DNA of 64,000 nucleotides from RGIG3159 sp034927685 (GCA_034927685.1 JAYFPO010000009.1:62001-126000), one strand, 5' to 3'. Shown: positions 55,209-63,816, numbered from the stretch's first letter. Notes: generated by a model not told the origin, from the letters alone. Numbers and translations are program-made.

Positions 55209-55994
55209 ATGGAGCAGAAGGTGCTGCTGATTCTTGCGGACGGCATGCGACCGGACAGCCTCTCCCTTTGCGGAGCGCCATTTTTGGCGTCCTACCTGGC
55301 GGGCAGTCGGCATACGCTGCACGGCCGGACGGTCATGCCCAGCGTAACGCTGCCGTGCCATATGTCGCTGTTTCACAGCGTCGAGCCCGCTCGCCATGGC
55401 GTTTTGACCAACGTCTACACGCCGCAGACCCGGCCCATCGACGGCCTGTTTGAGCAGGTGAAGCGCTGCGGCGGAACCACCGCCATGTTCTATGACTGGG
55501 AGCCGCTGCGGGATATTTCGCGGCCCGGCAGCCTGGATTTCAGCCTGCTGGCTGCCGCATCGGACGCGGAGAGCGCCCGCCGCACCATGCAGGTCACCAC
55601 GGAAGCTGCCTGCCGGGTTCTGCCGGACGCCCAGCCGGATTTTGCGTTTCTCTATTTCGGCCTCCCGGACGAGACGGGCCATCAGTACGGCTGGATGGGC
55701 GGGCGCTATCTGGATTCGGTTCGCAATGTGCTTGAGTGCGTCCTACAGGTTACAGAGTGTCTGCCTCCGTGTTACCGGACCATTCTGCTGGCCGACCACG
55801 GCGGACACGGGCGGAATCACGGCGACGATACGCCGGAGGATATGACCATCCCGATTGTTTGCCGAGGCCCGGAGTTCCGGCCCGGGAAGCTGGAGGGAGT
55901 TCCCACCATTCTGGACGTGGCCCCAACGGTCGCGGCGCTGCTGGGCATCCCCGCAAACAACGCCTGGGAAGGCCGAAGTCTGCTTGCATACTAG
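55209..55994 (+). CDS. alkaline phosphatase superfamily hydrolase (nucleotide pyrophosphatase-like)
   Basis: Metal-dependent phosphodiesterase or phosphatase of 261 residues. LLILADGMRPDSL gives the first metal-binding Asp, the nucleophile Thr is in MPSVTLPCHMSLF (about residue 47), and the remaining metal ligands are in YFGLPDETGHQYGW and LADHGGHGRNHG. No signal peptide is present, so it acts in the cytoplasm. It is probably co-transcribed with the HAD phosphatase, suggesting a shared role in clearing phosphate esters. Confidence 0.82.
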   Translation: MEQKVLLILADGMRPDSLSLCGAPFLASYLAGSRHTLHGRTVMPSVTLPCHMSLFHSVEPARHGVLTNVYTPQTRPIDGLFEQVKRCGGTTAMFYDWEPLRDISRPGSLDFSLLAAASDAESARRTMQVTTEAACRVLPDAQPDFAFLYFGLPDETGHQYGWMGGRYLDSVRNVLECVLQVTECLPPCYRTILLADHGGHGRNHGDDTPEDMTIPIVCRGPEFRPGKLEGVPTILDVAPTVAALLGIPANNAWEGRSLLAY

Positions 55995-56038
55995 GGCGGC
56001 ATCGCAGGCGGGTGGCCGCTCTTTCCGGCAAAATGGGC

Positions 56039-56067
56039 TTGACAGGCCCCTTTCCGTCTGCTAAGTT
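56039..56067 (+). promoter_or_regulatory. possible promoter of the AbrB-like operon
   Basis: Perfect TTGACA (56039-56044) followed after 17 bases by a weak TAAGTT (56062-56067). Confidence 0.45.
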
Positions 56068-56111
56068 ATACAAGTATGATTTGTAGGATTTTTTTAGGGG
56101 AGGTGCGGCCT

Positions 56112-56360
56112 ATGGCGAGTGGAAAACACCTGTATGGAATGCCGAAGGGAAAATATATTTTCGGTACGGCCAAGGTTGGGGAAAAGGGGCAGATCGTGAT
56201 TCCCAAGGAGGCGCGGGAACACTTCGGCATCGCGCCCGGTGACACGCTGCTGATCCTCGGCGACGAAGACAGCGGCATTCTGGTCACGCGGCCTGAGGTG
56301 CTGCATACGGCGGCGCACCAAGTCTTTGAGACAATGGAGGAAAAGCATGGAACTGAATGA
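56112..56360 (+). CDS. AbrB/MazE/SpoVT-family DNA-binding protein
   Basis: Swapped-hairpin AbrB-type protein of 82 residues: TAKVGEKGQIVIPKEAREHFGIAPGDTLLILGDEDSGILV is the AbrB fold (about residues 17-56). The N terminus (HLYGMPKGKYIFGT) looks like clostridial stand-alone regulators. It overlaps the following PLP-enzyme gene by 14 bases, so it probably controls its own operon. No toxin partner follows, which argues against a MazEF-type antitoxin. Confidence 0.85.
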   Translation: MASGKHLYGMPKGKYIFGTAKVGEKGQIVIPKEAREHFGIAPGDTLLILGDEDSGILVTRPEVLHTAAHQVFETMEEKHGTE

Positions 56361-57636
56361 GAGATATGCGTCCCTGGGCGTCAGCCGGACGGTTTATGAC
56401 TTCGGCGAAGCGGTTCTGGCGGGTCTGGGGGAGCGATTTGCGGCAATCGACCGGGTGGCGGAGGCCAATCAGGCCAAAGTGCTGTGGGCCATGCAGAAAA
56501 ACCGCGTGAACGCGGGCTGCTTCGCCCAGACCACCGGCTACGGCTACAATGACATGGGCCGCGACAATCTGGAACGCGTCTATGCCGACTGCTTCGGTAC
56601 GGAGGCGGCGCTGGTGCGGCCCCAGATCACCTGCGGTACCCACGCGCTGGCTGTGGCGCTGTCCGCAAATCTGCGGCCCGGCGACGAGCTGCTGTCCCCG
56701 GTGGGCGGCCCCTATGACACGCTGGAGGAGGTCATCGGCATCCGGGAATCCCGCTGCTCCTTGAAGGAGTACGGCGTTTCTTACCGGCAGGTGGAACTGC
56801 TGGAGGGCGGCGGCTTCGACTATGATGGCATCCGCGCGGCCATCACGGAAAAGACCAAGCTCATCACCATTCAGCGCTCCAAGGGCTACGCGACGCGGCC
56901 CACGTTCTCGGTGGAGCAAATCGGGGCGCTGATCGCCTTTTGTAAGCGCGTGAAGCCTGGCGTCATCTGCATGGTGGACAACTGCTACGGCGAATTTGTG
57001 GAGGAACAGGAGCCATCCGAGTTGGGAGCGGACATGATCGTCGGTTCCCTGATTAAGAACCCCGGCGGCGGTCTGGCCCCCGTCGGCGGCTATATCTGCG
57101 GCACAAAGGACTGCGTGGACAACTGCGCCTACCGGCTGTCCGCGCCCGGTCTCGGGCAAGAGGTCGGCGCGAACCTCGGCCTGATGCCTGCGCTGTATCA
57201 GGGATTTTTCTTCGCGCCGACGGTGGTGGCGAGCGCGCTCAAGGGCGCGGTCTTCGCGGCAAACTGCTATGAAAGACTGGGGTTTCCGGTGTTTCCAAAC
57301 GGCACGGAGCCCCGCTATGATATCATTCAGGCCGTGGAGCTGGGGTCCAAGGAGCGGATGCTGGCCTTCTGTCTGGGCATCCAGCAGGCGGCCCCCGTGG
57401 ACAGCTATGTGACGCCCGTGCCCTGGGCCATGCCGGGCTACGACGCGGAGGTGATTATGGCGGCTGGCGCATTTGTGCAGGGCTCCTCCATCGAGCTCTC
57501 TGCCGATGGCCCCATCCGCGAGCCCTACGCGGTCTATTTCCAGGGCGGACTGACCTGGTACCATGCCAAGCTTGGCATTTTGATGTCGCTGCAAAAGCTC
57601 CAGGAGCAGCATCTGATTCAAATACCGGAGGAATAA
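56347..57636 (+). CDS. YnbB-like PLP enzyme (methionine gamma-lyase / aluminium resistance family)
   Basis: Fold-type I PLP protein of 429 residues in the family annotated as methionine gamma-lyase-like or aluminium resistance protein. Visible are GYGYNDMGRDNLERVYADCFGTEAALVRPQ, GTHALAVALSANLRPGDELL, the DNCYGEF Asp for PLP and the PLP lysine in GSLIKNPGGG (about residue 233). The family is broad in Firmicutes and its substrate is not established. ATG 56347 lies inside the end of the AbrB-type gene. An amino-acid C-S lyase role is an inference. Confidence 0.82.
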   Translation: MELNERYASLGVSRTVYDFGEAVLAGLGERFAAIDRVAEANQAKVLWAMQKNRVNAGCFAQTTGYGYNDMGRDNLERVYADCFGTEAALVRPQITCGTHALAVALSANLRPGDELLSPVGGPYDTLEEVIGIRESRCSLKEYGVSYRQVELLEGGGFDYDGIRAAITEKTKLITIQRSKGYATRPTFSVEQIGALIAFCKRVKPGVICMVDNCYGEFVEEQEPSELGADMIVGSLIKNPGGGLAPVGGYICGTKDCVDNCAYRLSAPGLGQEVGANLGLMPALYQGFFFAPTVVASALKGAVFAANCYERLGFPVFPNGTEPRYDIIQAVELGSKERMLAFCLGIQQAAPVDSYVTPVPWAMPGYDAEVIMAAGAFVQGSSIELSADGPIREPYAVYFQGGLTWYHAKLGILMSLQKLQEQHLIQIPEE

Positions 57637-57640
57637 TGCG

Positions 57641-58549
57641 ATGTGGTTTTGGTTTTCCATTCTTGCGCTGATTTGCTGGTCCGGCTCGGACTTGTTTTCC
57701 AAAATCGGCTGCGCCGACGCGCGTGACAAATATTCCCACCTCAAAATGGTCATGGCCGTGGGCCTGGTCATGGGGATTCACGCATTCTATGAGGTTGTGT
57801 TTGGCGGCGTGTCGATCAACCTTTCCATCATTTTGACCTATCTCCCAGTGTCTTGCCTGTATATTTTGTCCATGGCCATCGGCTATGTGGGGCTGCGTTA
57901 CATCGAGCTCTCCATCTCCTCGCCCATCTGCAACTCCTCCGGCGCGCTGGTTGCGGTGCTCTGGCTCTGCACGGCAGGCGTCGGATCTCTGAATCCGTGG
58001 CAGCTCGGCGCGGTGGCGCTGGTCTGCGTCGGGGTGATTGCCCTCGGCGTCGTGGAGGCGCGGGAGGATGAGGGCCTGCGCGTGGCCAGGCAGGAGGCGT
58101 CCAATTACCGATACGCCAAGTCCTGGCTGGCACTGGCGCTGCCCATCATCTACTGCCTGCTGGACGCCCTCGGCACCTTCGCCGACAGCCTGGTGCTGGA
58201 GACGCTGAACGAAGATTCCGCCAACGTGGCCTATGAGCTGACCTTCCTGTTTGTGGGGCTGATCAGCGCGTTCTATGTACTGGTGATCAAAAAGGACCGG
58301 CTGATTCCAAAAATGGAAGCGCCCAAGTACGCGGGCGCGATCTTTGAGACCGTCGGACAGTTTGCTTACATCTACGCCATCGCCGATCAGGAGCATGTGG
58401 CGCTGTCTGCGCCGATCATCTCCGCCTATTGCGTGGCTTCCGTACTCTGGAGCCGGGTGTTCCTGCGGGAGAAGCTATCCTGGAAGCATTACACCGCCAT
58501 TGCGGCGGTGGTGGCGGGCATTGTGATTCTCGGCGTTTTTGACGGCTGA
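57641..58549 (+). CDS. EamA-family drug/metabolite transporter
   Basis: Membrane protein of 302 residues with about ten hydrophobic segments in two EamA-like halves (about 1-140 and 150-300). The first half has the short motif RYIELSISSPICNSSGALVAVLW, the second ALSAPIISAYCVASVLWSRVFLREKLSWKHYTAIAAVVAGI, the usual EamA end. It starts four bases after the PLP-enzyme stop, so it probably exports or imports a metabolite linked to that enzyme. The substrate is unknown. Confidence 0.85.
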   Translation: MWFWFSILALICWSGSDLFSKIGCADARDKYSHLKMVMAVGLVMGIHAFYEVVFGGVSINLSIILTYLPVSCLYILSMAIGYVGLRYIELSISSPICNSSGALVAVLWLCTAGVGSLNPWQLGAVALVCVGVIALGVVEAREDEGLRVARQEASNYRYAKSWLALALPIIYCLLDALGTFADSLVLETLNEDSANVAYELTFLFVGLISAFYVLVIKKDRLIPKMEAPKYAGAIFETVGQFAYIYAIADQEHVALSAPIISAYCVASVLWSRVFLREKLSWKHYTAIAAVVAGIVILGVFDG

Positions 58550-58553
58550 CCGC

Positions 58554-58582
58554 TTGCCATAGGGGAGCGGGTCTGCTATACT
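58554..58582 (+). promoter_or_regulatory. promoter of the cyclophilin gene
   Basis: TTGCCA (58554-58559) and TATACT (58577-58582) with a 17-base spacer, 75 bases before the start. Confidence 0.6.
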
Positions 58583-58656
58583 AAGCAGCGGGGAAGCGGC
58601 GTGCGGAACCATTGCGGAAGCCGCGGGACGATGGAAACCAGAAGGAAGCAGATAAC

Positions 58657-59271
58657 ATGAAAAAAAAGCGGGCCGCACAGCAGCCCAAAAAGAAAACCGG
58701 CCTGTTAATTGGCATCGCGGCGGCGGTGGTCGTGGCCGCTGTGCTGCTGATCCTGCTGCTGCCGCGGGGCAGTAAGCTCCACCATGTGGAGATCGAGGTG
58801 CAGGACTACGGCGTCATCAAGCTGGAACTGGACGGCGCGGCCGCGCCCATCACCGTGGCGAACTTTCTGAAGCTGGCGGAGAGCGGGTTCTATGACGGCC
58901 TGACCTTCCACCGTGTGATCGACGGCTTTATGATTCAGGGCGGCGACCCCAACGGAGACGGTAGCGGCGGCTCCGCCGAGACCATCAAGGGCGAATTCTC
59001 CGAAAACGGCGTAAAGAACGACATCTCCCATGTCCGCGGCGTCATCTCCATGGCGCGTTCGCGGGCCAGTATGGACAGCGCAAGCTCGCAATTCTTTATC
59101 GTGCAGGCGGACAGCACGTCCCTGGATGGCCAGTATGCTGCCTTCGGCCATGTGACAGAGGGCATGGAGATCGTCGACCAGATTTGTCAGGATGCCACGG
59201 GCGGCGACAGCAACGGAATCCTGCCAAAAGAAAACCAGCCCGTCATCACGGCGGTCCGGGTGGTGGATTGA
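58657..59271 (+). CDS. membrane-anchored cyclophilin-type peptidyl-prolyl isomerase
   Basis: A basic N terminus (MKKKRAAQQPKKKTG) and one hydrophobic segment (LLIGIAAAVVVAAVLLILLL, residues about 16-35) place the enzyme outside the membrane. The cyclophilin domain (about 43-204) has FHRVIDGFMIQGGDPNGDGSGG with the catalytic Arg, GVISMARSRASMDSASSQFFIV and AAFGHVTEGMEIVDQI. No lipobox is seen, so it is likely an anchored extracellular foldase. It is monocistronic, between two promoter and terminator elements. Confidence 0.9.
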   Translation: MKKKRAAQQPKKKTGLLIGIAAAVVVAAVLLILLLPRGSKLHHVEIEVQDYGVIKLELDGAAAPITVANFLKLAESGFYDGLTFHRVIDGFMIQGGDPNGDGSGGSAETIKGEFSENGVKNDISHVRGVISMARSRASMDSASSQFFIVQADSTSLDGQYAAFGHVTEGMEIVDQICQDATGGDSNGILPKENQPVITAVRVVD

Positions 59272-59328
59272 TCGATCGAGCGTACAGAGCAAAATACGGA
59301 TGCCCAGAAGTTTTGGCTGAATAAAAAC

Positions 59329-59364
59329 GTCCCCGTTGCAAAATCAACATTTTGCAACGGGGAC
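59329..59364. terminator. bidirectional terminator between convergent genes
   Basis: Perfect 16-bp arms (59329-59344 and 59349-59364) with a CAAC loop. T5 follows on the minus side, fewer T on the plus side. Confidence 0.85.
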
Positions 59365-59374
59365 TTCAATTCAT

Positions 59375-60178
59375 TCACTGTGCAAGGTTAGCTTCGAGCA
59401 TCGCGCGGACCTGATCGCCAAGCTCTGCGGTTTTCTCTGTTGCCACTGTGGCGGCGTCAATGACTCCGCAGATGCGAAAAATGACGGCGGTGATTCGCCA
59501 GGGACAATTTCGGACAATCTTTTCCGTGTTACGAACGGAGGCGACGACAATCGGAACCTGTGCCCGCTGGGCCGCCTTGAAGCAGCCGTTGCGGAAAGGA
59601 AGCATTTTTTCGGTGCGGCTTCGTGTGCCCTCTGGGTAGACGCCGAAGCAGGCAACGCCTCGCTTCATCCGGTCCGCTGCGGCCAGAATCGTCCGCAACG
59701 CTTTGCGGTCGTCGTCCCGGTCAATGGCGAGGAAGCCGGTCTTGTGCATCAGCGCTCCGCCGATGGGAATGCGAAAATTGCTGGGCTTCGAGATAAAGCA
59801 AAGATTGCGTTTGCGCAGGGCGTAGACGGCGATCAGTGGGTCAAAGCCGGAACGGTGGTTGCCGGCCAGGAAAAACGCACCGTCCGGCAACAGCTCCAGC
59901 CCTTCCGCATGGATGCGTGCGCCGCTCAAAAACAGAACCATCTGGACGGTTTCCACCAGTATAAAACGGTAAAATGGATGATTTTCCGTCTCCACCTTAC
60001 TGCGGTTGATAAAAAGCGAGAGCGCGCCGACGAAAAGAATATATAGCAGCAGCAGGCCAGCAATGCCGGCCAGCGTAAAGAGCAGAAAAAAGCCGGCCAG
60101 CGTTAAGCCGGTATAGCCAGCCAAAATGCAGATCAGGGCGGAAATCAAAACGCTGATAATCAGAAAAATCAGAAGCAT
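59375..60178 (-). CDS. lysophospholipid acyltransferase, PlsC-like
   Basis: Membrane-bound 1-acyl-sn-glycerol-3-phosphate acyltransferase family protein of 267 residues. Two long hydrophobic segments (about 1-55) precede the catalytic domain. The H-x4-D motif is GNHRSGFDPL (about residues 107-112) and the second block is GVYPEGTRSRTEKMLPF. ATG 60178 follows GGAGGTTTCGCC. It would make phosphatidic acid from acyl chains of the fab pathway. Acyl-ACP or acyl-CoA preference cannot be read from sequence. Confidence 0.88.
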   Translation of the reverse strand: MLLIFLIISVLISALICILAGYTGLTLAGFFLLFTLAGIAGLLLLYILFVGALSLFINRSKVETENHPFYRFILVETVQMVLFLSGARIHAEGLELLPDGAFFLAGNHRSGFDPLIAVYALRKRNLCFISKPSNFRIPIGGALMHKTGFLAIDRDDDRKALRTILAAADRMKRGVACFGVYPEGTRSRTEKMLPFRNGCFKAAQRAQVPIVVASVRNTEKIVRNCPWRITAVIFRICGVIDAATVATEKTAELGDQVRAMLEANLAQ

Positions 60179-60277
60179 GGCGAAACCTCCAAATGGAAAA
60201 CACTGCGCCAAGTATTATAACACATTTCCAAGAAAAAACGTGAACAGAATAGAAACAATAAAAAGTTTGCCGTATGT

Positions 60278-60514
60278 TTAGAGCAAAAGTTCATAGACAC
60301 CAGCGACCGAAACCCGCGCCGCAGCGGCGGCGCGTTCCAGGTCGGTCCGGCAGGAGACCGGCGCGCACCACGCCATGCCGCATCCGGCCGTAACGGCGAC
60401 CGGCACGGGAATCAGGCGGCCCGACAGCCCCTGCCGGGCGCAGAGCGCCTCCATGGCAAGGGCTGCCGTCGTTGTCTGGAAGGTCAGTACCAAACGGAGT
60501 TGCTTTTCCCTCAT
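60278..60514 (-). CDS. DUF3343 family protein
   Basis: Small cytoplasmic protein of 78 residues with the DUF3343 pattern: LVLTFQTTTAALAMEALCARQGLSGRLIPVP and then the Cys-containing GCGMAWCAPVS. Members of this family are linked by genome context to sulfur or selenium handling. It overlaps the yedF stop by four bases and so probably works with YedF. Confidence 0.82.
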   Translation of the reverse strand: MREKQLRLVLTFQTTTAALAMEALCARQGLSGRLIPVPVAVTAGCGMAWCAPVSCRTDLERAAAAARVSVAGVYELLL

Positions 60515-61116
60515 AGGTTGATTACGCGGTCAGCGGCTGAGAGCTTCTCTGCAATGGTATACATATTGGTCACAGAGCCGACGGCAAGCTGATCTGTCAG
60601 TCCATAGAAGTTGAGGCAGGTGCCGCAGGTCAAAATCTCCACACCGCTGGCCTCCAGTGTTCGCAGGTCCTCCAGAGAGGCGGATCCGGCAATCGGAAGC
60701 TTTGCGCCGCCGTTAAACAGGATCACGGCTGCGGGCAGCGCCTCCTGCTGGGAGAGCGCATAGAGAAATCCTTTCATCAGAGTTGCACCCAGTTCCTCAC
60801 TGCCGCGGCCCAGTTGCGAGGCTCCAATGGCAACCACTGTCCCGGTTCGGCGGTCCGGTGTGCAAGCCGGCGCGTTGTCAGCAGCGGAGACAGAACCGGA
60901 TACCACGATTGTGACGGAAAACTCGTGCTCAGATACCTTCTTCGCCACGGCAGTCAGGCCGCGGGAGGCGGCCATCCGCGTCAAATTCTGGACGGCGACC
61001 TCGTTGTCCACAAGGACCTCCAGGACTCCGTTTCCCAAGGCCTGCAGGGCCTTTGTTGCCTCAACGACAGGAATCGGGCAGGGCTTCCCAAGGACGTTTA
61101 CCACTACTTTCTCCAT
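60511..61116 (-). CDS. yedF: sulfurtransferase-like selenium metabolism protein YedF
   Basis: A 201-residue protein with an N-terminal SirA/TusA-type domain (VNVLGKPCPIPVVEATKAL, the CPxP motif at about residue 13) and a C-terminal DsrE-like domain (about 90-201) with EILTCGTCLNFYGL. This two-domain form is the YedF family associated with selenium use. No selA, selB, selD or selenocysteine tRNA is in the window, so the selenium link is by family only. AGGAGG lies before the start. A GTAGATCC/GGATCTAC inverted repeat lies 35-60 bases upstream. Confidence 0.87.
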   Translation of the reverse strand: MEKVVVNVLGKPCPIPVVEATKALQALGNGVLEVLVDNEVAVQNLTRMAASRGLTAVAKKVSEHEFSVTIVVSGSVSAADNAPACTPDRRTGTVVAIGASQLGRGSEELGATLMKGFLYALSQQEALPAAVILFNGGAKLPIAGSASLEDLRTLEASGVEILTCGTCLNFYGLTDQLAVGSVTNMYTIAEKLSAADRVINL

Positions 61117-61318
61117 TATAGAGCCTCCTTGTCTGCCGGGTATTTTTTCAGTAGATCCGGCGCTGCTGGATCTACCTCATGGCAGATCATTTCTGTTGTC
61201 ATTTTACTGTATGCTGCTAAAAAGGTCAAGCCGCACAGTCGACTTTGCGTATCGGGATTGAGAAAGGAAACTTTTTTCTGATTTCAAGAAAAATACTGGA
61301 TTTTTTAAAAATGTATGC

Positions 61319-61324
61319 TATAAT
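61319..61324 (+). promoter_or_regulatory. possible -10 box for the tRNA-Ala array
   Basis: A perfect TATAAT with a weak -35 region (ACTGGA, 61295-61300, 18-base spacer). Transcription would run through the degenerate tRNA repeats into tRNA-Ala. Confidence 0.5.
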
Positions 61325-61340
61325 ATACCGGCAGGCTGAT

Positions 61341-61654
61341 GGACACATAGCCAAGATGGGAGCGCATGCTGCTCGTCAGGCAGGCGCAGGTCATTTGATA
61401 CCCTGCACAAAAGAAATGCTGGTTAATTGAGCAAGTTGCATAACATGGGGGCGTAGCTCAGCTGGGAGAGCAAGTGATCCGCAAAGCGGGCCCCGACCAC
61501 CTGACAACCTGCACAAAGCAAAAGCCAAAAATTGAACAATTTCCACAACCTGGGGGCGTAGCTCAGCTGGGAGAGCACGCGGTACGGTTTCAGCAACAGT
61601 TGTGTAACTCACTTGGCAACCACTCGGTTCGCATCACGAAAAATGGAAAAATAT
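61341..61654 (+). repeat. tandem degenerate tRNA-Ala 5'-half repeats
   Basis: Three units of about 103-106 bases stand before the intact tRNA-Ala. Units starting at 61447 and 61552 have the first 25 bases of the tRNA (GGGGGCGTAGCTCAGCTGGG and GAGAGC) exactly, then unrelated bases with no tRNA 3' half. A more decayed unit starts near 61341 (AGCCAAGATGGGAGCGC). Units 0 and 1 also share the words CCTGCACAAA and AATTGA(G/A)CAA. They cannot fold as full tRNAs. Confidence 0.75.
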
Positions 61655-61730
61655 GGGGGCGTAGCTCAGCTGGGAGAGCGTACGGTTCGCATCCGTAAGG
61701 TCGAGAGTTCGATCCTCTTCGTCTCCACCA
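61655..61730 (+). tRNA. tRNA-Ala(CGC)
   Basis: A complete 76-nt cloverleaf with encoded CCA: acceptor GGGGGCG with CGUCUCC, including the G3-U70 pair that marks alanine tRNAs, D arm GCUC/GAGC, anticodon stem UACGG/CCGUA around loop UUCGCAU (anticodon CGC, codon GCG), T loop UUCGAUC. A hairpin terminator follows directly. Confidence 0.93.
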
Positions 61731-61773
61731 AGTTCAGGAAAATTCACTAAAAGTGGGTTTTCCTGAACTTTTT
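61731..61773 (+). terminator. terminator after tRNA-Ala
   Basis: Arms AGTTCAGGAAAA and TTTTCCTGAACT around a 15-base loop, followed by T6. Confidence 0.85.
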
Positions 61774-63416
61774 TATGCGGTGCGCGACTCGGGTGCCTGC
61801 ATTTTATCATGCCCCGGATTATCGGCACGATAGCTCTGTAATTCTTCAAAGGATACGTTGAAATCCACTTCAATATTGTAATCTCTGCCGACGCGGACGG
61901 AGCGGATAAACTGAGAAACAATCATCTTCTTTGCTTCAAAGGAGCTTTTGTCATACAGGTCGGCCCAGCTTAACAGCTGGTCGTACTCTCGTTTTAACCC
62001 CTCTGAGGTTTCAAGCAGCTCCTGTAACTCCGTCTCTGCCGTCTCTGCGCTTGCCTGTGCCTCTTGAATTTGTGATTCTGCTTCGGCTACTAACGTATTC
62101 AGCAGGTCGATACTCAGCTTGCTCTGGCCCCGAATGACTTTGAGCGTTTCACTCTTATAATCGTCAAGTTCCTTCTGCTTGTCCAAGAGATATTTCTTCG
62201 CCATCTCGCATTTTGACCTTGCCAGCTCAATATCCTTTTCATGCTGGCTGGAGAGAATCTCTGATTCCGATGCCGCAGCGATCTCGGAAAACTTCATGCG
62301 GACGAGCTGATCGACAATGCCATCCACCTTATTTACGGAATAGCCGGATTGGCCGTCGCATTCTCCGGGATGCCTTACGTTGTAGTGACACTGATACCGC
62401 ATCCGGACTTCTTTTTGAATGGTGCCGTCAGGCATTTTTTTATTTCTCCCACTGGTGGTAAGTGTCAGCCGGTTGCCGCAGTGGGCGCAGTAGATATTTC
62501 CCACCAGCAGGGATTTTCCCTTGCAGTTGAGCGGAATGGAGCTATGGGGCTGGGTTCTCTGCCGCATGATTTCCTGCGCCTGGGCAAACACGTCATCGTC
62601 GATGATCCGTAGCTCGTCGATATACTGCGATTGACTGTCACCGTTTTTAATGATGCCGGTGTACATAACGTTTTTGATTATACGGTTCAGACTCGTGTTG
62701 GGAAATCCTTTGCCATCCCGGCTCTTAATCCCGTTGTCATGCAGGAAGCGGCAAAGACGCTGTGCCCCGTACCCTTCGTTAACGTATTTATGAAAGATCA
62801 GGCGAATGATCTCAGCCTCATTTTCATCTACGGCTAAGTCAAAAACCTCGCGGTTGCGCTTGTTGACGCGGCCTTTCTTCTCCAGCTTATATCCGAAGGG
62901 GATGGAGCCTCCGGTGTACAGGCCCTCCTCGGTGAGCTGGCTCAGCCTCGTTTTCACACGCACGGAGGTTTTCAGGCTCTCTCCAGAGGCCTGCCAATAG
63001 CGGATGTAGTTCATCAGCTTGTCAACATGGGAATCGAAGCGCTGCTGACCTTCCATCGCACTCCAGACCTCAATGCCGTTTTTTACAAACCATTCCACGA
63101 CAAAAGGCGTTTCATCATCCCGGCGTCCGAGACGATCAAACATAAATACCAGCAGAATATCAAACTTCCCGGCAACAGCATCCTGTTGGATATGCTGAAT
63201 GGCATCTCGGTCTTTCGCGGACACCTTGAATCCGGAGATACCCTTTTCGGAAAATTCTTTTACAATGGTCCAGCCCTGCGCTTCCGCGAATTCGCGGCAG
63301 CACTGCTTTTGCATAGGGATGTCGTCTTTTTCCACCTGTCCAAGCGTGGAAACGCGGTAAAGGCAATATGCACGTTTGGGGAAAGTATTGTTATTTATTA
63401 GTTTATCCATATACAT
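61773..63416 (-). CDS. large serine recombinase
   Basis: Site-specific recombinase of 547 residues. The resolvase domain has the nucleophile Ser in AYCLYRVSTLGQVE (about residue 23), then KGISGFKVSAKDRDAIQ and FMFDRLGRRDDE. A Recombinase domain (about 180-290) with GGSIPFGYKLEKKG and a zinc-ribbon domain (GNIYCAHCGNRLTL, later HYNVRHPGECDG) follow, then a coiled coil (about 395-480). Such enzymes integrate and excise phages and transposons. ATG 63416 or the ATG six bases later may start the protein. All catalytic motifs look intact. Confidence 0.93.
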   Translation of the reverse strand: MYMDKLINNNTFPKRAYCLYRVSTLGQVEKDDIPMQKQCCREFAEAQGWTIVKEFSEKGISGFKVSAKDRDAIQHIQQDAVAGKFDILLVFMFDRLGRRDDETPFVVEWFVKNGIEVWSAMEGQQRFDSHVDKLMNYIRYWQASGESLKTSVRVKTRLSQLTEEGLYTGGSIPFGYKLEKKGRVNKRNREVFDLAVDENEAEIIRLIFHKYVNEGYGAQRLCRFLHDNGIKSRDGKGFPNTSLNRIIKNVMYTGIIKNGDSQSQYIDELRIIDDDVFAQAQEIMRQRTQPHSSIPLNCKGKSLLVGNIYCAHCGNRLTLTTSGRNKKMPDGTIQKEVRMRYQCHYNVRHPGECDGQSGYSVNKVDGIVDQLVRMKFSEIAAASESEILSSQHEKDIELARSKCEMAKKYLLDKQKELDDYKSETLKVIRGQSKLSIDLLNTLVAEAESQIQEAQASAETAETELQELLETSEGLKREYDQLLSWADLYDKSSFEAKKMIVSQFIRSVRVGRDYNIEVDFNVSFEELQSYRADNPGHDKMQAPESRTA

Positions 63417-63544
63417 TACCTCGCTTTAGATATCTGAAAGATGATGTATATGGCTCGTTTCCGTTTCAATATTCGGTTGTCAAGGAGCAGTGTACATCAT
63501 CATTATGGCACTTGGTATGAGTACATGCAAACTTGCCGCGCGTC

Positions 63545-63724
63545 TTATTTTCTTTGGCAGGCGGTAAGCAGAGATTCTTGAATATTGCCAAGGACATTTT
63601 CTTTCCTCTTTTCAGATGGGAGATAATTGACTTTTACACGGCATCCCTCTATCGTCAACACCTGGGTTCTTCTATCGGTCTGCTGATTTATTAAAGAAAA
63701 GGGTTCTAATGTTTTATGCTCCAT
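63545..63724 (-). CDS. small protein of the recombinase element (TnpW-like in position)
   Basis: A 59-residue protein with AAAGGAG upstream of ATG 63724. A central segment TQVLTIEGCRVKVNYLPSEKRKENVLGNIQESLL is a short beta region followed by a helix. Size, position and the pattern of a short beta pair followed by a helix recall small transposon-encoded proteins next to Tn4451-type recombinases, but identity was not established. The 128 bases before the recombinase contain a TTGACA and a 9-bp inverted repeat (63439-63447 with 63493-63501). Confidence 0.6.
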   Translation of the reverse strand: MEHKTLEPFSLINQQTDRRTQVLTIEGCRVKVNYLPSEKRKENVLGNIQESLLTACQRK

Positions 63725-63752
63725 AGATGGATGCTCCTTTCGGTTCAATAGT

Positions 63753-63816
63753 TGGGGGACAGCCACACTGATTTTTACGCAACCATTACAAGAGATACAT
63801 CCAGAGTGGCTGTCCC
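63753..63816 (-). other. inverted repeat ahead of the small element gene
   Basis: GGGACAGCCAC near 63753 and GTGGCTGTCCC near 63805 can pair across about 40 bases. It could end transcription of the upstream gene or regulate the small gene. Confidence 0.45.

Noticed and set aside
56112..56360. AbrB-like protein as an antitoxin of a MazEF-type pair
   Set aside because: The following gene is a 429-residue PLP enzyme, not a small toxin.
60278..61116. Selenoprotein or UGA recoding near yedF
   Set aside because: All stops are plain and no SECIS-like hairpin next to an in-frame TGA or sel genes could be seen.
61447..61730. Regularly spaced 25-base repeats considered as a CRISPR array
   Set aside because: The repeat is the tRNA-Ala 5' end, spacing is about 104 bases, only three copies occur and no cas gene is near.
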